From assembly GCA_002315385.1 (NCBI GenBank), contig DCHZ01000020.1, positions 21,580-58,029 of the forward strand: a stretch of DNA of 36,450 nt. Reading direction: 5' to 3'. The notes under the pieces were generated by a model. It worked only from the letters and a program-made list of their open reading frames with translations. It did no database searches and was not told the DNA's origin. Origin of the DNA: Firmicutes bacterium UBA1739 (lineage in GTDB: Bacteria > Bacillota > Clostridia > Peptostreptococcales > Anaerovoracaceae). This document shows, piece after piece, positions 1 through 8,070 of this stretch. Both the position numbers and the translations under genes were made by a program. The first letter of the stretch is position 1; each line of letters starts with the position of its first letter.

Positions 1-2141
1 GTCAGAGACAGTATGACGGTCAGAAAAATTATGACGGAAACAGACAGAGAGGTGACAGACCTCAGAAGGGTCAGGGCGGACAGAGAAACAGAAACGAGGG
101 CGATGAATACAGAAAGCCTCAGCAGCAGCGTTCACAGCAGCGTTCAAAGACAATGGAAGAGCCGATGCTGAAAAAACCCGGTTCCGACAGGGCAAAAGAG
201 CGTGAAAGAGACAAAGACAAAGATAAAGAAAGAGATAAAAACAGACAAAAAGGATTTAACGGTGGCAAGCCGGGAAATCAGCAGCACAAGGGAATGAGAG
301 ACCTGTCTCAGCCGCAGCACAGAAAGCCGCAGAAAAAGCAGAAGCAGGAGAGGGTTGAAGAAGAAGTATTCGATCCTTCACAGATAGTTATCAATGTTCC
401 TATTACCGTAAAAGGTTTTGCGGAGGAAATAGATAAATCGTCAGCGGAAGTTATTATGAAGCTGATGGGTATGGGAGTAATGGCAACAATCAATCAGAAT
501 ATTGATGAAGATACCGTGCTTATGCTGGCAGATGAATTCGGAGTTGAGGTTACTATAGGTAATGTCGATGAAGAAATAGTTGAAGAAGGCATTGATACTC
601 ATGAAGACAGAGAAGATGAGCTTGTCCCGAGACCGCCTATCATTACGGTAATGGGTCATGTTGACCACGGAAAAACATCATTGCTGGATGCTATAAGAAA
701 AACAAGTGTAACCGCGACAGAATCCGGAGGAATTACCCAGCATATCGGTGCTTCGGAAGTATATTCAAACGGTAACAAGATTGTCTGTCTCGATACACCG
801 GGTCATGAGGCCTTTACGGCGATGAGAGCCAGAGGTGCACAGGTTACGGATATTGCCATACTGGTAGTTGCTGCCGATGACAGTGTTAAACCGCAGACAA
901 TAGAAGCTATCAGCCATGCCAAAGCGGCCGGAGTTCCTATTATCGTTGCCATCAACAAAATAGATAAGCCGGAGGCTAATCCGGAAAAGGTTAAGCAGGA
1001 TCTTATGCAGTATGAGATTCTTGTGGAAGATTACGGCGGGGAAACCATCAGTGTTCCTGTTTCGGCTAAACGGGGTGACGGTATTGATAACCTGCTGGAA
1101 ATGGTACTTCTCCAGGCCGATATGCTTGAATTAAAAGCAAATCCAAACAGAGCCGCAAAGGGAACTGTTGTTGAAGCACGTCTCGACAAGGCAAAGGGTC
1201 CTGTGGCTACAGTAATTGTTCAGAAGGGTACTCTCCAGATAGGTCAGCCTATTGTTGCCGGAGTATGCAGCGGAAGAGTAAGAGCAATGACAAACTGGAA
1301 GGGCGAACCGATTAAGAAGGCAGGTCCGTCAACAGCTGTCGAAATCCTGGGTCTTCAGGATGTTCCGGAAGCCGGCGATGAGGTTGATGCTGTAAGAGAC
1401 GAAAAGGCAGCTAAAACAATAGCTACCAACAGACTGACAAAGCTCAGAGAGGAAACAATTAAAGAGAAATCAAGAGTATCTCTCGAAGATCTGTTCAGCC
1501 AGATACAGAAAGGTGATACAAAGGAGCTCAATATTATTGTAAAAGCCGATGTTATGGGCTCGGTGGGAGCTGTAACGGAATCGCTTACAAAGCTTTCAAA
1601 CGAAGAAGTAACGGTAAAAGTTGTATATTCCGGAGTGGGAACGGTTACCGAATCGGATATTCTACTGGCAACCGCATCCAATGCTGTAATTATCGGATTT
1701 AATGTAAGACCTCCTGCAAATATTATTAGTATGGCTGAGCGGGAAAACATTGAAATCCATACCTACAGAATCATTTACGAGGCTATCGCGGATATCAAGG
1801 CTGCCATGATAGGTATGCTTGATCCCGAATACAAAGAAGTTGTTCTGGGAAGAATTGAAATAAGAACTACTTTCAAGGTTCCGGGAGTCGGAACAGTAGG
1901 CGGTGCATATGTACTTGACGGAAAGGTTCAGAGAAATGCACAGATAAGACTGGTAAGAGACGGAATTGTTATTCACGAAGGAAAGATATCCTCCCTCAAG
2001 AGATTTAAGGATGACGCAAAAGAAGTAATGCAGGGATATGAATGCGGTATCGGCATCGAAAGCTATAATGATATCAAGGAGGGTGACGTTATCGAAGCCT
2101 TCGCAATGGAAGAAATAGAAAGAAAGCAGGAGCTTAAATAA
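1..2141 (+). CDS. infB: Translation initiation factor IF-2 (5' end outside window)
   Basis: IF-2 is the GTPase that places initiator fMet-tRNA on the 30S subunit and promotes subunit joining. The open frame runs in from the window edge (first full codon at base 3), so the N-terminus is missing. The visible start is a disordered Gln/Arg/Gly/Asn/Lys-rich linker; an ATG at 153 lies inside this linker and is not taken as the start. An IF2_N domain follows at about bases 390-580. The GTPase domain shows GHVDHGKT (G1, near 655), DTPGHEAF (G3, near 793) and NKID (G4, near 955), then the beta-barrel and C-terminal fMet-tRNA-binding domains. The stop TAA shares its last base with the ATG of rbfA, so the two are translationally coupled. 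Identification is certain; only the N-terminal length is unknown. Confidence 0.98.
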   Translation, partial: QRQYDGQKNYDGNRQRGDRPQKGQGGQRNRNEGDEYRKPQQQRSQQRSKTMEEPMLKKPGSDRAKERERDKDKDKERDKNRQKGFNGGKPGNQQHKGMRDLSQPQHRKPQKKQKQERVEEEVFDPSQIVINVPITVKGFAEEIDKSSAEVIMKLMGMGVMATINQNIDEDTVLMLADEFGVEVTIGNVDEEIVEEGIDTHEDREDELVPRPPIITVMGHVDHGKTSLLDAIRKTSVTATESGGITQHIGASEVYSNGNKIVCLDTPGHEAFTAMRARGAQVTDIAILVVAADDSVKPQTIEAISHAKAAGVPIIVAINKIDKPEANPEKVKQDLMQYEILVEDYGGETISVPVSAKRGDGIDNLLEMVLLQADMLELKANPNRAAKGTVVEARLDKAKGPVATVIVQKGTLQIGQPIVAGVCSGRVRAMTNWKGEPIKKAGPSTAVEILGLQDVPEAGDEVDAVRDEKAAKTIATNRLTKLREETIKEKSRVSLEDLFSQIQKGDTKELNIIVKADVMGSVGAVTESLTKLSNEEVTVKVVYSGVGTVTESDILLATASNAVIIGFNVRPPANIISMAERENIEIHTYRIIYEAIADIKAAMIGMLDPEYKEVVLGRIEIRTTFKVPGVGTVGGAYVLDGKVQRNAQIRLVRDGIVIHEGKISSLKRFKDDAKEVMQGYECGIGIESYNDIKEGDVIEAFAMEEIERKQELK

Positions 2142-2548
2142 TGCAGAAAAACTACAGGAGCGGGAGACTGGGCGAAGAAATCAGAAAAATAATCAGCAGC
2201 CTGATTATAAGAGGAGAGCTGAAGGATCCGGACATAAATCCCATGACAAGTGTGACTGCTGTGGATGTTTCCTCCGACGGAAGCTATGCGACAGTATATC
2301 TGTCGGTTATGGGAACAGACGAGGATAAAAAAGCTACTCTTAAAGCCCTCAAAAGAGCTTCCGGATTTATAAGAAACAATATTGGCAAGGCTGTAAAAAT
2401 CAGGCATATTCCGGAGCTGTCATTTAAAATAGATACGGCACTGGAATACGGGATGCATATTTCGGGAATTATTGACAGTTTAAATAAAGGTAAGAGTGAA
2501 ACGGCCGGCAATGAAAAGCCGGGAGAGTATGATAATGATGAAGACTAA
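2141..2548 (+). CDS. rbfA: Ribosome-binding factor A
   Basis: RbfA is a small KH-fold protein that binds the immature 30S subunit and assists maturation of the 16S rRNA 5' end. The 135-residue product has the family core around residues 25-105, including the NPMTSVTAVDVSSDG strand region and the conserved LSFKIDTALEYG segment. It starts at the ATG overlapping the infB stop by one base. The C-terminal tail is charged and probably flexible. Its 3' end overlaps the start of nrnA. The infB-rbfA-nrnA-truB order is a classic Bacillota arrangement, which supports the call. Confidence 0.96.
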   Translation: MQKNYRSGRLGEEIRKIISSLIIRGELKDPDINPMTSVTAVDVSSDGSYATVYLSVMGTDEDKKATLKALKRASGFIRNNIGKAVKIRHIPELSFKIDTALEYGMHISGIIDSLNKGKSETAGNEKPGEYDNDED

Positions 2549-3521
2549 TGATTCTCTCGCTGACATTATCAGTGAAATGAAAAAAGCCGAAAGCATACTG
2601 TTTCTCACTCATGTTACTATGGACGGAGATACGGCGGGCTCTGCGGCAGCCTTGTGCAGAGCCATGCTTTCTCTGGGAAAAACAGCTCATATCTACACCG
2701 GTGAATCTTTTCCCCTGAATCTGAAATTTCTTGACTTTGAGGGATTCATCCGGGAGCATTCGATGCTGCTTGAAGAGTATGATTTGGTAATGACCGTGGA
2801 CTGCAGTGATATGAGCAGATTTGATAAACGAATGGATTTATATAATCGCGGTAAGCTTAGTGTTAATATAGACCACCACGCAACAAACGATTATTATGCT
2901 GATCTGAATTATGTTGAAGCGGATGCCCCGGCGGCCGGAGAAATTGTATATAAACTGATCAGGGAGTCCGGAATAGAAGCTGATGTAAAAACAGCGGAGG
3001 CACTGTATACCGCTATTGTAACGGATACAGGCCAGTTTCAGTATAATACAACGACCTCAGGGACACACCGGATTGCTGCGGAGCTTCTGGAAGCAGGAAT
3101 AGATCTGAATTATATCAGTGTAAATCTTTTTCAGACCGTGAGAAAAGAATCTTACATTCTTCGGGCAAAGGTTCTGGAAACCATGGAATTTCTTGAAAAT
3201 GATCGCTTTGTAATTGCATTTGCTGATCGGAATATGTTCAATGAGACCGGATGCATGCCGGAAGACAGCGACGGGATTTCCGAGCTTCTCAGAAATATTG
3301 AATCGGTGGAAGTATCTTCTATGGCTAAGGAAATATCTGACGGAGTTTACAAAATCAGCTTCAGGTCAAAAAATGACATTGATGTTTCAAAGCTTGCTTC
3401 AGGTTTCGGCGGCGGCGGTCACCGCAAGGCATCGGGATGTACAATCAGAGGAAACCGGGAGAAAGTCAAAGCTCTGCTGTATCCGGAAGTAACAAAGCTT
3501 TTTATGAGCAGTGATTTATAA
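2535..3521 (+). CDS. nrnA: Bifunctional oligoribonuclease/PAP phosphatase, DHH family
   Basis: NrnA-type DHH phosphoesterases degrade nanoRNAs left by PNPase and other exonucleases and hydrolyse 3'-phosphoadenosine 5'-phosphate. From the chosen start the protein has 328 residues. Metal-binding motifs are H26-x3-D30-G-D32, D89-C-S-D92 and DHH at 113-115 (DHHATN), followed by DTGQF. The C-terminal DHHA1 domain has the GGGGHRKASG substrate loop near residue 295. The frame is open further upstream from a GTG at 2496, but GGGAGAG at 2521-2527 lies seven bases before the ATG at 2535, so I start there; an adjacent ATG at 2538 is equally possible. The start overlaps rbfA by 14 bases. Confidence 0.94.
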   Translation: MMKTNDSLADIISEMKKAESILFLTHVTMDGDTAGSAAALCRAMLSLGKTAHIYTGESFPLNLKFLDFEGFIREHSMLLEEYDLVMTVDCSDMSRFDKRMDLYNRGKLSVNIDHHATNDYYADLNYVEADAPAAGEIVYKLIRESGIEADVKTAEALYTAIVTDTGQFQYNTTTSGTHRIAAELLEAGIDLNYISVNLFQTVRKESYILRAKVLETMEFLENDRFVIAFADRNMFNETGCMPEDSDGISELLRNIESVEVSSMAKEISDGVYKISFRSKNDIDVSKLASGFGGGGHRKASGCTIRGNREKVKALLYPEVTKLFMSSDL

Positions 3522-3553
3522 ACAGAAAACAATAACCCCGGAGAAATAGCGAA

Positions 3554-4456
3554 ATGGATGGATTTTTAAATATATTAAAGCCTACCGGAATGACATCTCA
3601 TGATGTTGTTAAAGTACTGAGAAGAATTCTGGGAGAAAAAAAGACCGGTCATACCGGAACTCTTGATCCGATGGCGGTGGGGGTTCTTCCGGTGGGTATC
3701 GGTACGGCAACAAAAATAACCGAATACCTTGATAACGATTATAAAAAATACCGGTGTGAGCTGATTCTGGGACTCAGAACAGATACCGGAGATATTTGGG
3801 GTAATATTCTGGAAAAGCGGGAAGCTGTTTCCTTTAATCACGAGGATGTGTATGCTTTTGAAAAAGAATACAGAGGCGAGATTGAGCAGACTCCGCCGAT
3901 GTATTCGGCTGTACGTGTAGGCGGCAGGAGACTGTACGAATATGCAAGAAGCGGCGAAGAAGTAGAAGTGAAATCCAGAACAATTACAATAAAAGAGCTG
4001 AAAATTGTCAGAATAGAAGGAAAAAAAATTCTTTTTGACGTTGAATGCTCAAAAGGAACGTATGTGAGGACGATTTGTACGGAAATGGGAGAAAGACTGG
4101 GCTGCGGAGCTGCGATGAGTTTTCTGGCCAGAACCGCCAGCGGAGCCTTTACGATAGAAAAGGCGGTAACTTTTGAGGAAATCGAAAAGCATCTCGAAAA
4201 AGGCTGTCCGAAAGAAAATCTTCTGAACGGTGTTGATTTTCCTATTCAGGGATATCCAGGTATCGAACTCAGCCCGGGACAAAGTCATACTTTTGTAAAC
4301 GGAGGGCATATCAGACTGTCTGAAATAGCTGTTGAAAAGCCTTATTCTCAAGGGTATTACAGAGTATATAACGGAAACGAATTTATTGCTATGGCATATA
4401 TCAATGAAAAAACAAAAAAACTGGTTCCTCATAAAGTATTTTTCAGGGACTTTTAG
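3554..4456 (+). CDS. truB: tRNA pseudouridine(55) synthase TruB
   Basis: TruB makes pseudouridine 55 in the T-loop of most tRNAs and also acts as a tRNA folding chaperone. The 300-residue protein begins with the family hallmark FLNILKPTGMTSHDVV and has the catalytic aspartate D38 in GHTGTLDPMAVGVLP. The KGTYVRTI segment near residue 170 is also conserved. The C-terminal part from about residue 230 is a PUA-like region. A GGAG at 3540-3543 sits ten bases before the ATG. The gene follows nrnA after 32 bases and precedes ribF by 14 bases, so it is probably co-transcribed with both. Confidence 0.97.
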   Translation: MDGFLNILKPTGMTSHDVVKVLRRILGEKKTGHTGTLDPMAVGVLPVGIGTATKITEYLDNDYKKYRCELILGLRTDTGDIWGNILEKREAVSFNHEDVYAFEKEYRGEIEQTPPMYSAVRVGGRRLYEYARSGEEVEVKSRTITIKELKIVRIEGKKILFDVECSKGTYVRTICTEMGERLGCGAAMSFLARTASGAFTIEKAVTFEEIEKHLEKGCPKENLLNGVDFPIQGYPGIELSPGQSHTFVNGGHIRLSEIAVEKPYSQGYYRVYNGNEFIAMAYINEKTKKLVPHKVFFRDF

Positions 4457-4470
4457 CGGAGGCAAGGACT

Positions 4471-5400
4471 ATGAAAATATTCAAATCCTTAGATGATATA
4501 GGAAATATTAAAGATACCGTAGTGGCACTGGGAAACTTTGACGGCATTCATGTCGGACACAGAGAGCTTATAAGAAGAGCCGTGAAAAGTGCAAAAATTT
4601 CCGGTATAAAAAGTGCCGTGTTTACATTTAATAATCATCCCAAGAATGTAATCGCAGGCAAACGCGTGGTTAAGAACATCATGTACTATGATGAAAAGGT
4701 TGAAATGCTGAAAAGCCTCGGAATCGACTACCTGTTTTCGGTGGATTTTGACTACAATGTCAGTCATACCGAGCCGGAAGATTTTATTCAGAATATTCTG
4801 ATGGACAAACTGAAAATGAAAGAAGCCTACTGCGGATTCAACTACAGATTCGGATACAAGGCTCAGGGTGATACAAACCTCCTGATGAAGGTCGGACAGA
4901 GAAGAGGCTTCAGCCTTCATGTAATGGATCCTGTTCGCATCAGAGGCGAGGTGGTGAGCAGCAGCCTTATCCGGAAAATGATTGAAGAGGGTAATGTGGA
5001 TGAATGCCGGCTGTTCCTCGGAAGAAATTATACCATTGGGGGAGAAGTTGTGAGAGGAAATATGATTGGAAGGACAATCGGTTTTCCAACATCCAATATT
5101 CTTATCGACGAATCGATGGTTACTCCGTCAAACGGCGTTTATATTACAAGATGTAATTACAATTTCAAACAGTACACCGGTATTACCAATGTGGGAATAA
5201 AGCCGACAATCGGAGATAACAAAAGAGTTATTGAAACCCATATTTTCGATTTCAACAAGGATATTTACGGCAGAGAAATAAAGGTCGAGTTCATTAAGAA
5301 AATAAGAGATGAAATGAAATTTCCAAGCGTGGATGATCTGGCAAAACAGATAGATTTGGACTGCAGGACGGCTCGTGAATACCACGAAGAAGAAGAATAA
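4471..5400 (+). CDS. ribF: Bifunctional riboflavin kinase / FAD synthetase
   Basis: RibF phosphorylates riboflavin to FMN and adenylates FMN to FAD. The 309-residue protein has the two expected domains. The N-terminal nucleotidyltransferase carries ALGNFDGIHVGH with the HxGH site at 27-30, and SSSLIRKMI near residue 170. The C-terminal riboflavin kinase has GRTIGFPTSNI and NVGIKPTIGD followed by ETHIFDF. GGAGG at 4458-4462 precedes the ATG. It closes the infB operon; rpsO behind it has its own promoter. The region shows no FMN riboswitch in front of ribF, as expected for an internal gene of this operon. Confidence 0.97.
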   Translation: MKIFKSLDDIGNIKDTVVALGNFDGIHVGHRELIRRAVKSAKISGIKSAVFTFNNHPKNVIAGKRVVKNIMYYDEKVEMLKSLGIDYLFSVDFDYNVSHTEPEDFIQNILMDKLKMKEAYCGFNYRFGYKAQGDTNLLMKVGQRRGFSLHVMDPVRIRGEVVSSSLIRKMIEEGNVDECRLFLGRNYTIGGEVVRGNMIGRTIGFPTSNILIDESMVTPSNGVYITRCNYNFKQYTGITNVGIKPTIGDNKRVIETHIFDFNKDIYGREIKVEFIKKIRDEMKFPSVDDLAKQIDLDCRTAREYHEEEE

Positions 5401-5413
5401 TCTGATTATTAGC

Positions 5414-5442
5414 TTTACATAAGAGAAAAAGTGTGATAAAAT
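5414..5442 (+). promoter_or_regulatory. Predicted sigma-A promoter of rpsO
   Basis: TTTACA at 5414-5419 and TAAAAT at 5437-5442 are separated by 17 bases, and TGA directly before the -10 gives an extended -10. Transcription would start near 5449, giving a leader of roughly 80 bases before rpsO. Confidence 0.7.
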
Positions 5443-5457
5443 ACCGAGGTAATCAAT

Positions 5458-5505
5458 CCGTATGCTGTGTTTGGCGACACTCCGACGCTTTACTCGGCAG
5501 AACGG
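5458..5505 (+). promoter_or_regulatory. Predicted S15-binding leader (three-way junction)
   Basis: The rpsO leader can fold into a three-way junction. The closing helix is CCGT (5458-5461) with ACGG (5502-5505) plus CTG (5465-5467) with CAG (5498-5500). Branch 2 is TGTT (5468-5471) with GACA (5476-5479). Branch 3 is CCGA (5482-5485) with TCGG (5494-5497), which stacks directly on the closing helix. Ribosomal protein S15 is known to bind a three-way junction in 16S rRNA and to repress its own mRNA through leader mimics of that site in several bacteria. The role here is inferred from position and shape. Confidence 0.6.
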
Positions 5506-5532
5506 CAAAATATTAATAAGGAGAAAATCATC

Positions 5533-5796
5533 ATGGAAAAAGCAAAAAAAGCGATTATTATTGACGAATTTAAGACTCACGAAGGTGATACAGGATCCCC
5601 GGAAGTTCAGGTTGCAATTTTAACAAACAGAATCAACCACTTAAACGAGCATCTTAAGATTCATAAGAAGGATCATCATTCAAGAAGAGGTCTGCTCAAA
5701 ATGGTAGGTCAGAGAAGAAATATGCTCAACTACTTAAAGGGAAAAGACCTTGAAAGATACAGAAGTCTTATTGCACGTCTCGGACTCAGAAAATAG
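5533..5796 (+). CDS. rpsO: 30S ribosomal protein S15
   Basis: S15 is a primary binding protein of the 30S platform and also contacts the 50S subunit. The 87-residue product has the full family sequence, including HEGDTGSPEVQVA, the HKKDHHSRRGLL rRNA-binding loop and the QRRNMLNYLK segment. The ATG at 5533 is preceded by AAGGAG at 5518-5523. The frame is open upstream to 5467, but that part is the RNA leader, and the shorter form matches the usual length of 88-89. The gene is followed by a strong hairpin and then pnp, the common bacterial rpsO-pnp pair. Confidence 0.98.
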   Translation: MEKAKKAIIIDEFKTHEGDTGSPEVQVAILTNRINHLNEHLKIHKKDHHSRRGLLKMVGQRRNMLNYLKGKDLERYRSLIARLGLRK

Positions 5797-5808
5797 TTTA
5801 AAATTTTT

Positions 5809-5834
5809 AAAGCGGGGTTATTCAACCCCGCTTT
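5809..5834 (+). terminator. Hairpin terminator after rpsO
   Basis: An 11-bp perfect stem, AAAGCGGGGTT (5809-5819) with AACCCCGCTTT (5824-5834), closes a four-base loop. The U tract is only three bases, so it may terminate partly and let some transcripts continue into pnp; it could also protect the rpsO mRNA 3' end. Confidence 0.75.
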
Positions 5835-5844
5835 ATGAACATCA

Positions 5845-5946
5845 GCGGGAAGATAATCGGGCTTGAGAATTTAGCTTTTTTAGATTTTGATACCTGATAA
5901 GAGCGGATATCGGAAAATGGTTAAATTGTCAAGCCGGAATTCCCGC
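5845..5946 (+). promoter_or_regulatory. Long base-paired leader of pnp
   Basis: Two nested long-range helices bracket this region. GCGGGAA (5845-5851) pairs with TTCCCGC (5940-5946), and GGCTTGA (5860-5866) pairs with TCAAGCC (5929-5935). Inside lies a smaller hairpin, GATACC (5889-5894) with GG-A-TATC (5905-5911). The structure ends 13 bases before the pnp ribosome binding site at 5960-5965. In E. coli the pnp leader hairpin is cut by RNase III and mediates PNPase autoregulation; a similar role here is an inference from position. Confidence 0.5.
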
Positions 5947-5969
5947 ACTGTCTTATTATGGAGGTAAAA

Positions 5970-8063
5970 ATGGTAGATTACAATGTATTTGAAATGGAGA
6001 TTGCCGGAAGAACTTTAAGAGTTGAAACAGGCAAGGTTGCGCAGTTATGCAACGGATCGGCAATGGTAAGATACGGTGATACGGTGTGTCTGGTTACGGC
6101 CACAGCATCGTCAGCACCTAAAGGTGATATAGATTTCTTCCCGCTCACATGCGAATATGAGGAAAAAATGTATGCGGCAGGAAAAATCCCGGGAGGATTT
6201 ATTAAGAGAGAAGGAAAGTCATCGGAAAAGGCAATATTAAGCTCAAGACTGATGGACAGACCTATCAGACCGCTGTTCCCGAAAGGATATTACAATGATG
6301 TTCAGGTTGTGGCAACGGTTATGAGTGCGGACTTTGACTGCCCGTCTGAAATCGTGGCAATGGTGGGTTCTTCGGTGGCACTTTCAATATCAGACCTTCC
6401 TTTTGAAGGACCTACAGGTTCTGTAATGATGGGAATGGTTGACGGGGAATTTGTGGTAAATCCTACACTGGAGCAGAGAGAAAAGAGCAGACTTCATCTG
6501 GTTGTATCCGGAACAAAAGATGCTATTATGATGGTGGAAGCAGGTGCTCAGGAAATTTCCGAAGATGAGATGCTGGAAGCAATCATGCTGGCACATGAGG
6601 AAATCAAAAAAATCGTTGCGTTTATCGAAGATATAGCGGCAAAAGTCGGTAAGGAAAAGAAGATTCCGGAAATTCACGTGGTTCCGGAAGAACTTGAAGC
6701 AGATGTTAAGGCATTTGCCGCAGATAAAATGAAGGCTGCAATCTATACCGAGGATAAAGTTGAGAGACTCGAAAACATGGCTAAGGTTGAAGCTGATACC
6801 ATGGAGTATTTCGCTGAAAAATATCCGGAAGCACCGAAGGATATCGATGCGGTTCTTTATAAACTGAAGAAAGAAATGGTAAGAGGTATGATTCTCAATG
6901 AAGGAATCAGACCGGACAACAGAAAGACAACGGAAATCAGACCGATATGGTGTGAAACAGGCGTTCTTCCGAAAACACACGGAACCGGCCTGTTTACAAG
7001 AGGACAGACTCAGGTTATGACAGTATGTACACTCGGAACACTGAACGAAGCCCAGACCATAGACGGCATCACGGAAGATACCGAAAAGAGATATATCCAT
7101 CACTATAATTTCCCGGGATACAGTGTAGGCGAGCCTAAGCCAATGAGAGGCCCGGGAAGAAGAGAAATAGGTCACGGAGCATTAGCGGAAAGAGCTCTTC
7201 TGCCCGTAATTCCTTCACCGGAAGAATTCCCGTATGCAATCAGACTGGTATCCGAAGTTCTTTCATCAAACGGAAGTACTTCACAGGCATCGGTATGCGG
7301 AAGTACTCTCGCCCTTATGGATGCCGGCGTGCCTATCAAAGCACCTGTTGCAGGTATAGCTATGGGGCTGATTAAATCCGAAGATAAAGTTGCTGTTTTA
7401 TCCGATATTCAGGGTATGGAAGACTTCCTCGGAGATATGGACTTCAAGGTTGCCGGAACCGAAAAAGGAATCACTGCTATTCAGATGGATATCAAGATTC
7501 ACGGTATCGACAGAGAAATACTTAAAACTGCAATTGCCCAGGCAAGAGAAGGCAGAATGTTTATCATGGGCAAGATGATGGCTGTTCTGGACAGGCCTCG
7601 TGAAGAAGTTAACAAAAATGCACCGAGAATCGAAACAATAAAGATTCATCCGGATAAGATCAGAGAGCTTATCGGACCGGGAGGAAAGACAATCAACGGA
7701 ATTATTGACAAGACCGGTGTTAAGATAGATATTGAAGATGACGGTACCGTTTACGTTGCAGGTAAGGACAAGGCAACTGTGGCAGCAGGACTTGAAGAAG
7801 TAAACAAAATCGTTAAAGATGTTGAAGTAGGCGAAGTTTACGACGGTAAGGTAACGAGACTCATGGCATTCGGTGCTTTTGTCGAGGTTCTGCCGGGTAA
7901 GGAAGGACTGCTTCATATTTCAAAAATTTCACATGAAAGAGTTGCCAAGGTGGAGGATGCACTTAAGGTGGGAGATCACATTCAGGTTAAGGTAATGGAA
8001 ATTGATAATCAGAATCGTATCAATCTCTCTCATAAAGATCTGATTCCGAAGCCCGGAAAATAG
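5970..8063 (+). CDS. pnp: Polyribonucleotide nucleotidyltransferase (PNPase)
   Basis: PNPase is a trimeric phosphorolytic 3'-5' exoribonuclease that also adds 3' tails. The 697-residue protein has the standard order: first RNase PH domain (about 10-145), all-alpha domain, second RNase PH domain (about 320-550) with FTRGQTQVM and SSNGSTSQASVCGSTLALMDAG, a KH domain (about 555-610, with the GPGGKTING loop) and an S1 domain (about 620-690). I start at the ATG at 5970 because GGAGGT at 5960-5965 precedes it; the upstream in-frame ATG at 5958 overlaps this ribosome binding site. The gene follows rpsO, and the M16 peptidase begins seven bases after the stop. Confidence 0.97.
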   Translation: MVDYNVFEMEIAGRTLRVETGKVAQLCNGSAMVRYGDTVCLVTATASSAPKGDIDFFPLTCEYEEKMYAAGKIPGGFIKREGKSSEKAILSSRLMDRPIRPLFPKGYYNDVQVVATVMSADFDCPSEIVAMVGSSVALSISDLPFEGPTGSVMMGMVDGEFVVNPTLEQREKSRLHLVVSGTKDAIMMVEAGAQEISEDEMLEAIMLAHEEIKKIVAFIEDIAAKVGKEKKIPEIHVVPEELEADVKAFAADKMKAAIYTEDKVERLENMAKVEADTMEYFAEKYPEAPKDIDAVLYKLKKEMVRGMILNEGIRPDNRKTTEIRPIWCETGVLPKTHGTGLFTRGQTQVMTVCTLGTLNEAQTIDGITEDTEKRYIHHYNFPGYSVGEPKPMRGPGRREIGHGALAERALLPVIPSPEEFPYAIRLVSEVLSSNGSTSQASVCGSTLALMDAGVPIKAPVAGIAMGLIKSEDKVAVLSDIQGMEDFLGDMDFKVAGTEKGITAIQMDIKIHGIDREILKTAIAQAREGRMFIMGKMMAVLDRPREEVNKNAPRIETIKIHPDKIRELIGPGGKTINGIIDKTGVKIDIEDDGTVYVAGKDKATVAAGLEEVNKIVKDVEVGEVYDGKVTRLMAFGAFVEVLPGKEGLLHISKISHERVAKVEDALKVGDHIQVKVMEIDNQNRINLSHKDLIPKPGK

Positions 8064-8070
8064 GTGAAAC

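Noticed and set aside
1..155. ATG at 153 as the start of infB
   Set aside because: The frame is open to the window edge and encodes the same low-complexity Gln/Arg linker, so the true start is upstream of the window. An internal IF-2 isoform start cannot be excluded but no clear ribosome binding site is seen.
6390..7175. Long open frame on the - strand within pnp
   Set aside because: It lies entirely inside the pnp coding sequence, has a Cys/His/Phe-rich low-quality composition and no ribosome binding site. It is a shadow of the real gene.
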